Shown here: positions 25,196 to 34,627 of the stretch, in pieces
Position numbering within the stretch: the stretch's first letter is position 1
How the letters are laid out: every line of letters starts with the position of its first letter
DNA from: Psychrobacillus sp. INOP01
GTDB lineage: Bacteria > Bacillota > Bacilli > Bacillales_A > Planococcaceae
DNA: 64,000 nt
Assembly (NCBI RefSeq): GCF_018140925.1
Contig: NZ_CP073315.1
Coordinates: forward strand, 1,550,001 to 1,614,000
Reading direction: 5' to 3'
Position numbers and translations under genes: made by a program
The notes under the pieces: generated by a model
Database searches by the model: none
The model's input: only the letters and a program-made list of their open reading frames with translations
Told to the model about the DNA's origin: nothing

Positions 25196-25810
25196 CTATT
25201 TAATAGTCTCCACAAAATGCTTTAACATCCTAGCCGTTAATCCCCAAATCGTAAATTTCCCGTAGTCATAAAACCATTCTTCAATCGTTCGAGGTCTCCA
25301 TTGGTATTTGTCACCATTGAAAATTTTATCATACGGAAAGTCCATAGGTGGCATCGGTTGGACAGAGACTGTGTGCATATAGGGCTCATGGTTCAAAAGC
25401 CAGCTCAGCGGGATAGTGAATACCGCTTCGACCTCTTCTTTGTTAAAGGATTCGATTTGGTGATGGTTGATAGTAGCAACAAATGGATAGACAACAAATG
25501 AAGGAGAAGCAATATATGCACTCATCTGTCCTAGGACTTGGATGCATGCTGGATCGACACCTAGCTCTTCATGTGTTTCTCGTATTGCCGCTTCCATTGG
25601 AGATGCATCTGTAGGATCGATCCGACCACCTGGAAAGCTGATGTCTCCTGGTTGCTTTCTCATCGTTAATGATCGTACCTCGAATAGGACATGCCATTCG
25701 TCATCCACTTGCACAAGTGGTATTAAAACAGCAAAACGTAGCGCTGTGTCCTCTCCTATAAAAAGCGGTTGCTTATCATGTAGCTCCTTCTTCAGCTTAT
25801 CCAAAAACAC
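25196..25810 (-). CDS. NUDIX hydrolase, coenzyme A pyrophosphatase-like (NudL/YeaB type)
   Basis: A 204-residue cytoplasmic NUDIX protein. The NUDIX box lies near residues 60-85 (GGRIDPTDASPMEAAIRETH, then EELG) and has the D-x-S spacing typical of CoA diphosphatases. Upstream, FEVRSLTMRKQPGDISFPGG is the conserved strand leading into the box, also CoA-type. The reaction would be cleavage of CoA or acyl-CoA to phosphopantetheine and ADP. It appears monocistronic: a palindromic GGTGCC/GGTACC-type element lies just downstream (25155-25192). Confidence 0.9.
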   Translation of the reverse strand: MFLDKLKKELHDKQPLFIGEDTALRFAVLIPLVQVDDEWHVLFEVRSLTMRKQPGDISFPGGRIDPTDASPMEAAIRETHEELGVDPACIQVLGQMSAYIASPSFVVYPFVATINHHQIESFNKEEVEAVFTIPLSWLLNHEPYMHTVSVQPMPPMDFPYDKIFNGDKYQWRPRTIEEWFYDYGKFTIWGLTARMLKHFVETIK

Positions 25811-25948
25811 AGAATCTCCCCCAACACTAAGTTTTATATTATTATCGTATCATTAAAATTGCTGTCCATAAAATAAATGGCATCTTTCGCCAAACAAAGA
25901 TAAAGTTTTCTCTTACCCAAAGCGAAGCATCGAATAAAGTAGAAAAAA

Positions 25949-25982
25949 AACACTCAGATAGAAAATCTAATCTGAGTGTTTA
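25949..25982 (-). terminator. terminator of rlmN-like gene
   Basis: AACACTCAGAT/ATCTGAGTGTT stem. On the minus strand it is followed by eight T residues. Confidence 0.9.
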
Positions 25983-26048
25983 TTTTAAGTCAAAAGCCTT
26001 AATAGGTTTCAATTCAATTCTGAATTCTATCAGAAGTTGATACGCTAA

Positions 26049-27116
26049 TTAGCGCACTTTTTCCTTTTTAAGCTGCTTACTTCTCAACTGGCCACAGGCT
26101 GCATCAATGTCTGTCCCGTGTTCTTGGCGAATTTTACAATTGACGCCTCGCTTTTTCAACGTGTCATAGAAGGATAAAACCGATTCCTGCTCACTTCTTT
26201 GGTACTGACTGTGTTCATCAACTGGATTATACGGGATTAAGTTCACATACAGCTGGTCCTTAATATCATGAAGAAGATCCGCAAGTTCCTCCGCTACCTC
26301 TTTTGTATCATTTACGTCCTTCAATAAAATATATTCAATCGTAATTCTACGGTTGTTTTTTGCTAAATAATATTTAAGAGATTCCATTAGCTTTTCAATT
26401 GGCATAGCACGATTTATCTTCATAATTCTAGTGCGTAGCTCGTTGTTCGGTGCATGTAAGGATATCGCTAGATTGACTGGGATTTTCGTATCGGTGAATT
26501 CATAGATTTTATTGACAATTCCACTCGTTGAAACGGTAATCTTTCGAGCTGCTATTGCCAGTCCTTTATGATCGATAACAACGTTTAAAAAGTCTAACAG
26601 ATTTGCAAAATTATCAAATGGTTCTCCAATTCCCATCACTACAATATGGCTTACAATGTCTTTTTGTTCAAGTTGATCCAGGTGCAGTTGGATATTCATG
26701 ATCTGTTCTACAATTTCTCCGCTGGATAAATCTCGACTCTTTGCGAGTAAGCCACTTGCACAGAAACTACAGCCAATGTTACAGCCTACTTGAGTCGTCA
26801 CACATACGGAAATCCCATACTTATGTCTCATCATAACTGTTTCGATCAAGTTTCCATCCTGCAGTCTAAACAAAAACTTCATCGTTCCATCGGCCGCTTC
26901 CTGCTTTATATGTTCCGTTAACGTTTGTATTGTATAGTGATCTTGCAATAATTGAATACATTCTTCATGTACGTCTGTCATGTCTGCAAAATTCGTGACA
27001 CGTTTTCTATATAACCAATCCCAAACTTGTAACGCTCTAGACTTTTTGTGGCCATGTTCATTAAGCCACTCTATTAATTGATGTAATGTTAATCCATATA
27101 TAGATTTTTTATTCAT
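26049..27116 (-). CDS. rlmN: RlmN-family radical SAM 23S rRNA A2503 methyltransferase
   Basis: 355-residue radical SAM enzyme methylating C2 of A2503 in 23S rRNA (and usually A37 of some tRNAs). The SAM/cluster motif is CNIGCSFC near residue 115, with MGIGEPFDN and AISLHAPN following. The C-terminal catalytic cysteine is in AACGQLR (about residue 341). It resembles RlmN much more than Cfr (for example VCVTTQVGC and HEYG/HKYG-type segments). It stands alone here, not in the fmt-rsmB-prpC-prkC region where Bacillales rlmN usually lies, so it could be a second copy. It has its own terminator. Confidence 0.85.
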   Translation of the reverse strand: MNKKSIYGLTLHQLIEWLNEHGHKKSRALQVWDWLYRKRVTNFADMTDVHEECIQLLQDHYTIQTLTEHIKQEAADGTMKFLFRLQDGNLIETVMMRHKYGISVCVTTQVGCNIGCSFCASGLLAKSRDLSSGEIVEQIMNIQLHLDQLEQKDIVSHIVVMGIGEPFDNFANLLDFLNVVIDHKGLAIAARKITVSTSGIVNKIYEFTDTKIPVNLAISLHAPNNELRTRIMKINRAMPIEKLMESLKYYLAKNNRRITIEYILLKDVNDTKEVAEELADLLHDIKDQLYVNLIPYNPVDEHSQYQRSEQESVLSFYDTLKKRGVNCKIRQEHGTDIDAACGQLRSKQLKKEKVR

Positions 27117-27326
27117 AAATATCCTCTTCTCTAAAATCTGCTTCTAAACATTTAAATATCATTATAACATCTGAGGGGTAAAACGTAGAGTAGTATGTCG
27201 TAAACTGGATTATCGGTTAACCACCTTATTTAGTTTAAAATGATTGATCTTGGAAATAGTTTATAGTATGTGCTGAAATACAAAGAGAAACCAAAACGTA
27301 ATCTCTAGATACTCTTTAAAGCCACA

Positions 27327-27361
27327 AAAGAGCTGCCGAAATTAATTCTCGGCAGCTCTCT
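27327..27361 (-). terminator. terminator of hemolysin III gene
   Basis: AGAGCTGCCGA/TCGGCAGCT stem followed on the minus strand by TTTTG, directly after the gene end. Confidence 0.85.
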
Positions 27362-27364
27362 ATG

Positions 27365-28015
27365 TTATGGTAGCAACGTCATAACAGCAAAGAAATGTAA
27401 GATAGACGCTGCAAGAACGAATACATGCCAGACTGCGTGATGATACGTAAACCCACGCCACACGTAGAAAATGGCACCTACTGTATACAAGATGCCTCCA
27501 ATCGCTAGCAGTAAAAGCCCTTGAGATGACACATTCTCCAGAAGCGGTTTCCATCCAAATACCATTAACCAGCCCATCACAACGTATAACAATGTGGAAG
27601 TATGTAAGAAACGTTTTACAAAAAATGCTTTAAACACGGTACCCCCAATTGCAAGCCCCCATACGATACCGAACAATGTCCACCCTAATGGCCCCTTAAT
27701 AGCGAGGAATAGGAAAGGTGTATACGTTCCTGCGATAAAAAAGTAAATAGCAGAGTGATCCATAATCTCAAAAAAATCTTTTACACGCCCTGCTGGAAAA
27801 CCGTGGACCAGTGTAGAGGACAAATATAAAAGGACCATCGACGACCCAAACAATGTAAAACTTACGACATGCCAAGCTGTTCCATACATTACTGAGGATA
27901 CGATTAATATCACAAGAGCAGCGATGCTAAAAATAGCACCTATCCCATGAATAGTTGCATTAGCTACCTCTTCACGCTTTGAAAATATATGTGTATTGCT
28001 CATCTTTTTAATCAT
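27365..28015 (-). CDS. hemolysin III family membrane protein (TrhA/YplQ-like)
   Basis: Seven-helix membrane protein of the Hly-III/PAQR superfamily. The conserved polar residues are present: EEVANATIHGIGA at the start of helix 1, SSTLVHGFPAG, and MDHSAIYFFIAGTYTPF. PAQR relatives are metal-dependent hydrolases; bacterial TrhA proteins affect membrane lipid homeostasis. The frame extends to 28060 with a TTG, but ATG 28015 or 28003 is more likely; neither has a strong ribosome binding site, so the start is uncertain. Monocistronic with its own terminator. Confidence 0.88.
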   Translation of the reverse strand: MIKKMSNTHIFSKREEVANATIHGIGAIFSIAALVILIVSSVMYGTAWHVVSFTLFGSSMVLLYLSSTLVHGFPAGRVKDFFEIMDHSAIYFFIAGTYTPFLFLAIKGPLGWTLFGIVWGLAIGGTVFKAFFVKRFLHTSTLLYVVMGWLMVFGWKPLLENVSSQGLLLLAIGGILYTVGAIFYVWRGFTYHHAVWHVFVLAASILHFFAVMTLLP

Positions 28016-28150
28016 CCCATTCTGATATTCTCTATGTATAATATTATCACTTTGGTCCAATAAAAGCTGACATCATGAGTATGTTAGGGTTACCATGTCC
28101 AATATTAAATAGAAATTAATTCTAATTTAAGTTGTGCTAGTTATTCCCAC

Positions 28151-28186
28151 AAAAAAAAGACACCCTCAGAGAGGATGCCTCTTTTG
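28151..28186 (-). terminator. terminator of first csp gene
   Basis: AGAGGCATCC/GGGTGTCTTT stem followed by eight T residues on the minus strand. Confidence 0.85.
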
Positions 28187-28214
28187 CTAACTATGTTTAA
28201 TTAATTCCGAAGAA

Positions 28215-28415
28215 TTAAAGTTTTACAATGTTAACTGCTTGTGGTCCACGTTGACCATCTTCAACGTCAAATTCAACTTTTTGACCTTCGTCAAGAGATT
28301 TGAATCCGTCGCCTTGGATTGCTGAGAAATGAGCGAATACGTCGTTTCCACCTTCAACCTCGATAAATCCAAAACCTTTTTCTGCGTTAAACCATTTTAC
28401 TGTACCTTGTGTCAT
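28215..28415 (-). CDS. cold-shock protein (CspA/CspB family), copy 1
   Basis: 66-residue OB-fold RNA/DNA chaperone starting [14 protein letters not shown], with RNP1 KGFGFIEV and RNP2 [11 protein letters not shown] 28415 has TGGAGG 8 nt upstream; a five-codon extension to 28430 would place the start over that site and is rejected. It differs from the copy at 33976 by a single residue (GDGFKS versus GEGFKS), and the leader DNA is also nearly the same. The long structured leader suggests cold-inducible translation. Confidence 0.95.
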   Translation of the reverse strand: MTQGTVKWFNAEKGFGFIEVEGGNDVFAHFSAIQGDGFKSLDEGQKVEFDVEDGQRGPQAVNIVKL

Positions 28416-28446
28416 GTAAAAAACCTCCATTTATGGTGAATAAAAA

Positions 28447-28506
28447 AATTCACATATTACAAAAAGCTACCGAAGACTCACGATTACCTTTTGTAATATG
28501 TGAATT
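28447..28506 (-). promoter_or_regulatory. structured cold-shock 5' leader, copy 1
   Basis: Perfect 18-bp stem: arms 28447-28464 and 28489-28506, loop 24 nt. It lies about 30 nt upstream of the csp start on the minus strand. The nearly identical leader of the second csp gene argues for a functional RNA element such as a thermo-responsive leader. Confidence 0.7.
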
Positions 28507-28583
28507 CATTGTTTCTATCTAAGCAATTTAATTATTATCCTTACTATATACCATATCCACACAGAAAGCTAGTAAAGTGACTA

Positions 28584-29099
28584 TTAAATTTTATTTAGTA
28601 TGCGCAGAGTTTCTAATACATGCTCTAGAAACACTTCAATGTCAGCTATTTGGTCTTCATTAATCTTTTGTGTGAACTTTACTTTAATATTGTTTAGATA
28701 GCTGGATAGCTCTTTTCCGTACACAAAGCTGAGTGTTTGGGTTAACTGAATGTCATCTTCCCAAATGGCTTCGACTGCTTGTTCAATTTCTTCACATTGT
28801 ATATCTGCATTTTGTATCGCTTTAATAAAATTCAACGACAGCTCACAACCCACATTCTTCCTGGCAAGTTCTAATATTTCCCCTGCTAAATCCTCCAGCG
28901 ATGCTTCTATCATAATTTCCGCAGTAATATTTGATTGCTCAGCTAGAGCAAATTCAATTCTAAAGGTTCTAGCGATAATGGAAAGGTCCATTTGATCGAC
29001 TCGATTTTTGATATCTATCTTTCGTTCTATGTTATCTAAGTCATAAACATGATTTTCAAATGCTACTTTTAAGTTTTCAAAAATAGTTGGATCATACAT
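28584..29099 (-). CDS. hypothetical cytoplasmic protein, 171 aa
   Basis: I do not recognise this family. It is acidic and probably all-helical, with no signal or membrane segment and repeated amphipathic stretches (EASLEDLAGEILELARKN, QIADIEVFLEHVLETLRIL). GGAGGAAAGCC lies upstream of the ATG, supporting the start. It stands alone between a csp gene and a long non-coding repeat region. Nothing in the context points to a role. Confidence 0.7.
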   Translation of the reverse strand: MYDPTIFENLKVAFENHVYDLDNIERKIDIKNRVDQMDLSIIARTFRIEFALAEQSNITAEIMIEASLEDLAGEILELARKNVGCELSLNFIKAIQNADIQCEEIEQAVEAIWEDDIQLTQTLSFVYGKELSSYLNNIKVKFTQKINEDQIADIEVFLEHVLETLRILNKI

Positions 29100-29329
29100 T
29101 GGCTTTCCTCCTAAGACACAATTTACTGAAGCCTTTCTTTATACTAGCCGCTGTTTAATAAAATTATACCATTGTAAAAAATGCCAAGTTAACCACTTGT
29201 CTAATAGACAATATAAATGTCAAATTATTTCCCAAGAAATAATGACAGTTAGCGTCAATTTCCACCATATTCTATGTTGAATGGCTATTTTTTTACTAAG
29301 CCTTCTTAAATGCTTCTCTTATTTGATAA

Positions 29330-29990
29330 TCCATAAATAAGAAAAACAGGGCAAAAAGATGCTCGATCCTTTATAGTCAAAACCTGTTTCTATCGTTTTC
29401 GAAGGGCTTTGGACAGCCGTTTGCTATATTATTACCGAGTAAATTTTTAGTGATATTGGTTGTGACCTCCGTCACAACCAATATCACTTTTTTTCGGTAA
29501 TCTTATGGCGTTTATCTGTCCATCGCTCTCCTACAACTTTTAGATACAGGTTAGTGCGTTTTTGGATAACTAGAAAAAAGCTACTTTTCTATTCATAATG
29601 GAAGCTCTCGAAGATGCAATTTCGTTCGCTATCTCGCTTCTTTATTGGAAAAACCTACTACTTCTATTTATTTACAATAGAATAACAGAAATCTGCTTAC
29701 CCATTTATTATTGGATAAAAGCATTTAAATTTAACTAATCTTATCACCTTAGCTATAGGCTCTATATACTATTCCTTAGTCCTACACGTTTAATGATTGT
29801 AGTCGAAGGTGGCGACTCCGGCAGGATGAGTGAGACAGATGAACCATCACAAGCGAACGCGCAAGCGTCGGTGATGGTTCATCGTTCACCCTGCGGAACG
29901 CGTCCACCTGTAACGGAAATCAGTCGAATTATTCATTTTTAAAAGTGCCACAAACCCAGTGTTCATAGGAAATTTTTATATACTTTCTTA
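29330..29990. repeat. dispersed non-coding repeat, long copy
   Basis: Second copy of the element at 24464-24737, sharing the start (AGGGCAAAAAGATGC, CCTGTTTCTATCG) and end (GTAACGGAAATCA and ATTTTTATATACTTTCTTAT). Its hairpin, arms 29449-29466 and 29471-29488, is an exact 18-bp stem with a 4-nt loop, but with different bases from the short copy while still fully paired. Between the hairpin and the shared end lie about 300 extra bp, including a separate structured element at 29805-29925. No coding frame. Confidence 0.75.
29805..29925. repeat. Bacillales-type GTGGCGACTCC intergenic repeat
   Basis: A segment with GGTGGCGACTCCGGCAGGAT at one end and GCGGAACGCGTCCACCTGTA at the other, plus an inner 13-bp stem (29838-29850 with 29871-29883). 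It resembles a repeat motif seen in many Bacillaceae/Planococcaceae intergenic regions. It may be a structured RNA or a mobile non-coding element; function unknown. Confidence 0.6.
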
Positions 29991-30041
29991 TCTCTTTCAA
30001 AAAGAAATCCATTTATTGGCACTCTTTTTATTTACCAATAT

Positions 30042-30992
30042 TTAATGTTCAATAATCTGGGCTATTTCTATTTCTATATTATATAACTTATCCTGATTTA
30101 CTTTAAGCTGCTCCCGTAATTGATTGGATATGTTTGTTATGTCCCGTAGTGTGTCGTTCATACGGTCTATCGAATTATTAATTTTTGAATGAGTCGACCA
30201 TGCAGAAAAGATATCATCAAATACATAATCTGCAAATGTAACAAAGCTATCTCTTCCCACAGATAAGTTGTCAGCCTTTATGTGTTGGATATCTAACATT
30301 TCTGTCTGGAATCTTTGTAGAGAATGCTGGGCAGCATGAATGGCGTCTTCCGATTCATCGAGCTTACTATGCTTTAAAGAAGTGGCGATTAGTCCTCCTC
30401 CTAAAAAAGTATCCCAAGTAGAGTAATCCTTTGCACCTTCTAGTGACTTTAGAGCTCTTCTTAAAGCGATTTTAGCTTCATTACCAGCAGAGATAGCTTC
30501 TGTTATTTCACGGATATTCGTTGCAAGAAATGTCTTTTGTTCGTATAACTCTTCGAGACGAGATGCCTGTTCCTGCTTATTTTCGAAAATCCATTGCTCT
30601 TTTTCTTTTATCAACTTCTCCCATTCTACATCAATAGATTCCCAGTTCACTTGATCTAGTTCACGTTCATTGTCTGCTATATCCTGCTCTAAATCTGTTA
30701 CTGTCTTTTCAATTTCTCTATACTTTGCTTCTACAGCCGCTAGCTCGCCTAATTCCTTCTCTCGAATTTCATCCTGCTTCCCTGTCCATGTTCGAACCAT
30801 TTTCAAGATTGAAAACCCGTCTAGATCTTCTACATCCTTTTGTTCTTCTTTTAATCGCTTCCAATACTCTTGCTTTTTATGTAATGCTGTTTCTAATTGC
30901 TCTTTCAGTGTATGCAGCTTTCTCTTTGCCTTATCCCGCTTATTAATTTCCAACTTTAAAACCGATTGACGTTCTTGTAACTTTTCCCACAT
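30042..30992 (-). CDS. coiled-coil hypothetical protein, 316 aa
   Basis: Cytoplasmic, strongly helical protein. Residues about 1-180 form long coiled coils rich in Lys/Glu (KRKLHTLKEQLETALHKKQ). A Gly-rich segment near residue 215 (WDTFLGGGLIATSLKHSKLD) is followed by another helical part. A similar layout occurs in uncharacterised Bacillales proteins; no function is known to me. GAAAGGGGGG before the ATG is a strong ribosome binding site. It is divergent from the chemoreceptor gene. Confidence 0.75.
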   Translation of the reverse strand: MWEKLQERQSVLKLEINKRDKAKRKLHTLKEQLETALHKKQEYWKRLKEEQKDVEDLDGFSILKMVRTWTGKQDEIREKELGELAAVEAKYREIEKTVTDLEQDIADNERELDQVNWESIDVEWEKLIKEKEQWIFENKQEQASRLEELYEQKTFLATNIREITEAISAGNEAKIALRRALKSLEGAKDYSTWDTFLGGGLIATSLKHSKLDESEDAIHAAQHSLQRFQTEMLDIQHIKADNLSVGRDSFVTFADYVFDDIFSAWSTHSKINNSIDRMNDTLRDITNISNQLREQLKVNQDKLYNIEIEIAQIIEH

Positions 30993-31219
30993 GAAAATCC
31001 CCCCTTTCTTTTATACGGATAAGTGATTATTTTGTTTCAAATATGAATCTTAATATTTACCTCATAACGGAAAATTATCTAATTAATCAAAATATCATTG
31101 AAAATAGAAAATATTTATGGTGATAAAGATATAAAATATAATTTAAGTTCACTTCATTATGCTGAATAATAGTCGATAATAACTATGAAAATCAAATAGG
31201 ATTGAGAAGAGGTATGTAT

Positions 31220-32908
31220 ATGAGTATAGGAAAAAAGTTAAATCTATCCTTCATAGCAATGATATTATTACTTTTTGTATCAACTGGTATGGCAATATTA
31301 AGTTCAACAAATGTAAAAGATAAAGTGGATGAGGCACTAGACAATCGGGTAAAACAAATACTTGTTATTGAAGAAATTCGAGTAGGGATTGGAATGCAAG
31401 GACAATATGTCCGGGCTTTATTAACAGATAACACACCTGAAACATTAGAGAAACTAGAATATTATGCTGACTATGTTGATGAACGAATCATTGAAATCGA
31501 TCGCATGTCATCTTCAGACACGATGGCAGGGTTAATAGAACAATTAAATGCACATAATGAGGCATTCAATATTGCAACTTCTACCTATTTAGGATATGCG
31601 GAAGAAAAAAATAAAGAGGCAGGTACAGAAATACTTAATACAGATATCTCTAAAGCAAATGACGATATTCTTGAAGTGACTGAACAAATAATGGAGTATC
31701 AGGATGAACAATTAGTGATTTTAACGGATGAAACGAATGATGCTTTAAGTCTATCAACAACTATCTCGATTGTAATGTGTATCATTAGTATAATTATAGG
31801 GATTTTATTAGTATTATTCGTACATAGAAAAATAGCTTTACCATTAAAAGCTATGGCTAGTATTTCACATTCAATCGCTAATGGTGACCTATCTCAAGAT
31901 GATATACCCGTCGAATCACAAGATGAAATTGGACAATTAGCAACCGCTAATAATTTGATGAAAAATAATCTTCGTTCTTTACTCGGTCGGATCCAAGAAA
32001 ACTCAGAACATTTGAGTGCAGCTGCTGAAGAACTGTCTGCTAGCACCGAGGAAGTTACTGCTTCCACAACGGAAATGGCTAATCGTGCAAATGATACGCT
32101 TCATGCTTCAACATCTGCTGCACAATCAGCTAGCGAAAGTGCCTTAGCAATGGAAGAAACCGCAACTGGAGTTCAACGAATTGCAGAATCCACACAAAGC
32201 TTAAACGAAAGCTCTAGAGAAACCTATCAAACAGCGATAGCTGGTGGAAAGATCATCGACCAAGCTAGTGATCAAATGAATACGATAAACCTTTCATCTA
32301 ATATGGTAAATGAGTTAGTACAAAGACTTAGTAAACAAACTGCTGAAATTGAAAATATTACAAATGTAATTACTGCGATAACTGAACAAACCAATTTACT
32401 TGCATTGAATGCTGCTATTGAGGCTGCGCGAGCTGGCGAACATGGAAAAGGGTTTGCAGTAGTTGCCGATGAAGTTCGAAAGTTAGCGGAAGAATCTAAG
32501 ACATCTGCCAATCAAATTGTCGATTTAATCCAAGAGATTAAGAGCGATATGGAAAATGTTGAGAAAGCAGCTGGAGAATCTTTAACCTCTGTATCAGATG
32601 GTGTAAAAATTATTGGTCAAGCAGGGACTTCTTTCGAAGGAATCGTTTCCGCAGTAGAAAAGATGAATATTCAGATCGAAGAAATTTCTGCAACCTCTGA
32701 GGAAATTTCCGCATCAGCTGAACAGGTATCAGCTTCTGCAAATGAAATTGCAACTGGCACAATAAATGCATCTGCTAATATCGAAAGTATTGCTGCAGCA
32801 ATCGAGGAGCAAACAGCGACGATGGAACAAGTAAGCGGAGTAGCTGTAGAACTTAGTCAGAACGCCCTAGAACTACAGGATGAAATACAAAAATTCAAAC
32901 TTTCTTAA
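31220..32908 (+). CDS. methyl-accepting chemotaxis protein
   Basis: Chemoreceptor of about 562 residues in the cytoplasmic membrane. The N-terminal helix ([19 protein letters not shown]) and a second one near residue 190 flank a four-helix-bundle sensor of about 150 residues. A HAMP domain follows and then the long signalling domain, with the hairpin tip [19 protein letters not shown] and CheA/CheW-binding sequence. ATG 31220 is preferred (AGAGG 7 nt upstream) over a TTG six codons earlier. The ligand is unknown; the sensor type is the common 4HB_MCP. A terminator follows at 32925. Confidence 0.93.
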   Translation: MSIGKKLNLSFIAMILLLFVSTGMAILSSTNVKDKVDEALDNRVKQILVIEEIRVGIGMQGQYVRALLTDNTPETLEKLEYYADYVDERIIEIDRMSSSDTMAGLIEQLNAHNEAFNIATSTYLGYAEEKNKEAGTEILNTDISKANDDILEVTEQIMEYQDEQLVILTDETNDALSLSTTISIVMCIISIIIGILLVLFVHRKIALPLKAMASISHSIANGDLSQDDIPVESQDEIGQLATANNLMKNNLRSLLGRIQENSEHLSAAAEELSASTEEVTASTTEMANRANDTLHASTSAAQSASESALAMEETATGVQRIAESTQSLNESSRETYQTAIAGGKIIDQASDQMNTINLSSNMVNELVQRLSKQTAEIENITNVITAITEQTNLLALNAAIEAARAGEHGKGFAVVADEVRKLAEESKTSANQIVDLIQEIKSDMENVEKAAGESLTSVSDGVKIIGQAGTSFEGIVSAVEKMNIQIEEISATSEEISASAEQVSASANEIATGTINASANIESIAAAIEEQTATMEQVSGVAVELSQNALELQDEIQKFKLS

Positions 32909-32924
32909 TAAAGTTATATCTTTT

Positions 32925-32957
32925 GAACCCATGATAACTTAGTTATCATGGGTTCTT
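32925..32957 (+). terminator. terminator after chemoreceptor gene
   Basis: GAACCCATGATAACT/AGTTATCATGGGTTC stem followed by TTTTT. Confidence 0.92.
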
Positions 32958-33155
32958 TTTAGTAGGGTGGATTTTTTAAAAGACTAGAAAGTATTGCTTA
33001 TTATCTTTCTAGCACTAGTTCCTAGTCGCTTCAGACTTGCGGGACAGCAAGATAAGGGTCTGTCAGTCGTTGCGAAATGGTTTTTATTTTGCGTAGGAGC
33101 TCCAAGATGTCGCGAACTTGGACTGACTCCTAAAACATAGGCGTATCCGCTTTTC

Positions 33156-33764
33156 TTATTTATTCCCTAGCACTTCTATACAGATCTTTATGCCTCTCTT
33201 TAAATCCGCATGGGACCAGCTTGGGATTTTCCCATGTTGAATGGCTAACTCATGAGACGCGGGTATATGAATGAATCCTGAGGGCATGTCTAGATTGTTC
33301 ATTTTGGCATAATGTAAAACTTCATACATGACGTTATTGCATAGGTATGTACCTGCAGTATTCGATATAGTAGCGGGAAGACCTTCTTTGATAAGTTCAT
33401 CCACCATCGAACGGATAGGTAGTGTCGAAAAGTAGCCAGGTTCGCCATCTTGCTGGATTGTTTCGTCTAACGGCGTATGTCCCTGATTGTCTGCCGCACC
33501 ATCTTTCACATTGATCGCAATGCGTTCTGGAGTAATTTTATATCGTCCTCCAGCTAATCCTAAGGACATAACTGCATCTGGCTTTAACTCCTCTAGATGA
33601 CGAATCAGCTGAGCTCCTGACTTGGCGAAGTCAACCGAGAGAACTCTGCTCATCACCTCATAACTGCCTATCGTTGTTCCATCTAATTCCTCTACAATTT
33701 TCATGGTCGGATTCACAGTGAATGATAAAAATGGTTCAAATCCAGTTAGTAGTAGTCTTTTCAT
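33156..33764 (-). CDS. pcp: pyroglutamyl-peptidase I
   Basis: Cytoplasmic cysteine peptidase (family C15) that removes N-terminal pyroglutamate. At 202 residues it is slightly shorter than the usual 203-215. The catalytic triad is visible: E80 in TPERIAIN, C142 in GTYLCNNVMY and H166 in FIHIPASH. The start MKRLLLTGFEPF is the standard family N-terminus, and AGGGGTTAGGG lies upstream. Monocistronic between a terminator region and a short AT-rich gap before the second csp gene. Confidence 0.95.
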   Translation of the reverse strand: MKRLLLTGFEPFLSFTVNPTMKIVEELDGTTIGSYEVMSRVLSVDFAKSGAQLIRHLEELKPDAVMSLGLAGGRYKITPERIAINVKDGAADNQGHTPLDETIQQDGEPGYFSTLPIRSMVDELIKEGLPATISNTAGTYLCNNVMYEVLHYAKMNNLDMPSGFIHIPASHELAIQHGKIPSWSHADLKRGIKICIEVLGNK

Positions 33765-33904
33765 CCCTAACCCCTCCTTTTCATTTATGAAGCTCTTGTA
33801 TAAATTGGAAAAACGCAGACTATTGTTACATTCCTATGTTTTCAAAATAATACTATTAATAGTTTACCAAAAAAATGCTATTATCATTATGCTAAAAAAG
33901 AACA

Positions 33905-33943
33905 TAAAAAAAAGAGACACTCCCGAAAGAGTACCTCTTTTTA
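33905..33943 (-). terminator. terminator of second csp gene
   Basis: AAAGAGGTACTC/GAGTGTCTC-type stem with A/T tracts on both sides; on the minus strand a T-run follows. Confidence 0.8.
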
Positions 33944-33975
33944 ACAGTATTACCTTTACTTAAAATTCCTAAGAA

Positions 33976-34176
33976 TTAAAGTTTTACGATGTTTACTGCT
34001 TGTGGTCCACGTTGACCATCTTCAACGTCAAATTCAACTTTTTGACCTTCGTCAAGTGATTTGAATCCTTCGCCTTGGATTGCTGAGAAATGAGCGAATA
34101 CGTCGTTTCCGCCTTCAACCTCGATAAATCCAAAACCTTTTTCTGCGTTAAACCATTTTACTGTACCTTGTGTCAT
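33976..34176 (-). CDS. cold-shock protein (CspA/CspB family), copy 2
   Basis: 66-residue protein that differs from the copy at 28215 only at one position (Glu for Asp in GEGFKS). RNP1 KGFGFIEV and RNP2 VFAHFSAI are both present. The nucleotide sequence and leader are also nearly identical, so this is a recent duplication or is kept alike by gene conversion. ATG 34176 follows TGGAGG at the normal distance. Confidence 0.95.
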   Translation of the reverse strand: MTQGTVKWFNAEKGFGFIEVEGGNDVFAHFSAIQGEGFKSLDEGQKVEFDVEDGQRGPQAVNIVKL

Positions 34177-34206
34177 GTAAAAAACCTCCATTATGGTGAA
34201 TAAAAA

Positions 34207-34266
34207 AATTCACATATTGCAAAAAGCTACCGAAGACTCACGATTACCTTTTGTAATATGTGAATT
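34207..34266 (-). promoter_or_regulatory. structured cold-shock 5' leader, copy 2
   Basis: Same stem-loop as at 28447-28506, arms 34207-34224 and 34249-34266, with one altered base in the left arm (TATTGC for TATTAC) that leaves a single mismatch or wobble in the stem. Confidence 0.7.
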
Positions 34267-34627
34267 CATTGTTTCTATCTAAGCAATTTAATTATTGTCC
34301 TAACTATATAACACATTTTGGTATTTGTCCAATGAAATGTTTAATAGTTAGAAAAACAATTTTACTTTTCGATATTAGTAATGAGAAATTATATTGAATT
34401 GGTCTACTTTAGAAGCAACTTTCCCTGTGGATATAATAGAGATAAAAATGTCGGTTTCATTGTTTACAAGATTGGCATTTCTAGCTACTAACTTTGTATC
34501 TCCTGCAACTGACCTCCCCTTTTCTGCAAGTTGCTCTCATATTCATACATTTCACCTTGAAACCGGAGACCATGAACGTAGTATTGACATACACTTGGTG
34601 TACAAAGAAGTTACGGGAGGAATCGAC

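Noticed and set aside
26049..27116. Possible Cfr antibiotic-resistance methylase
   Set aside because: Sequence segments and the C-terminal region match RlmN ([25 protein letters not shown]) much better than Cfr.
34394..34627. 78-codon N-terminal extension of the ABC ATPase
   Set aside because: The conserved ATPase start and a GGGAGG site are at 34628; the extension has no domain features.
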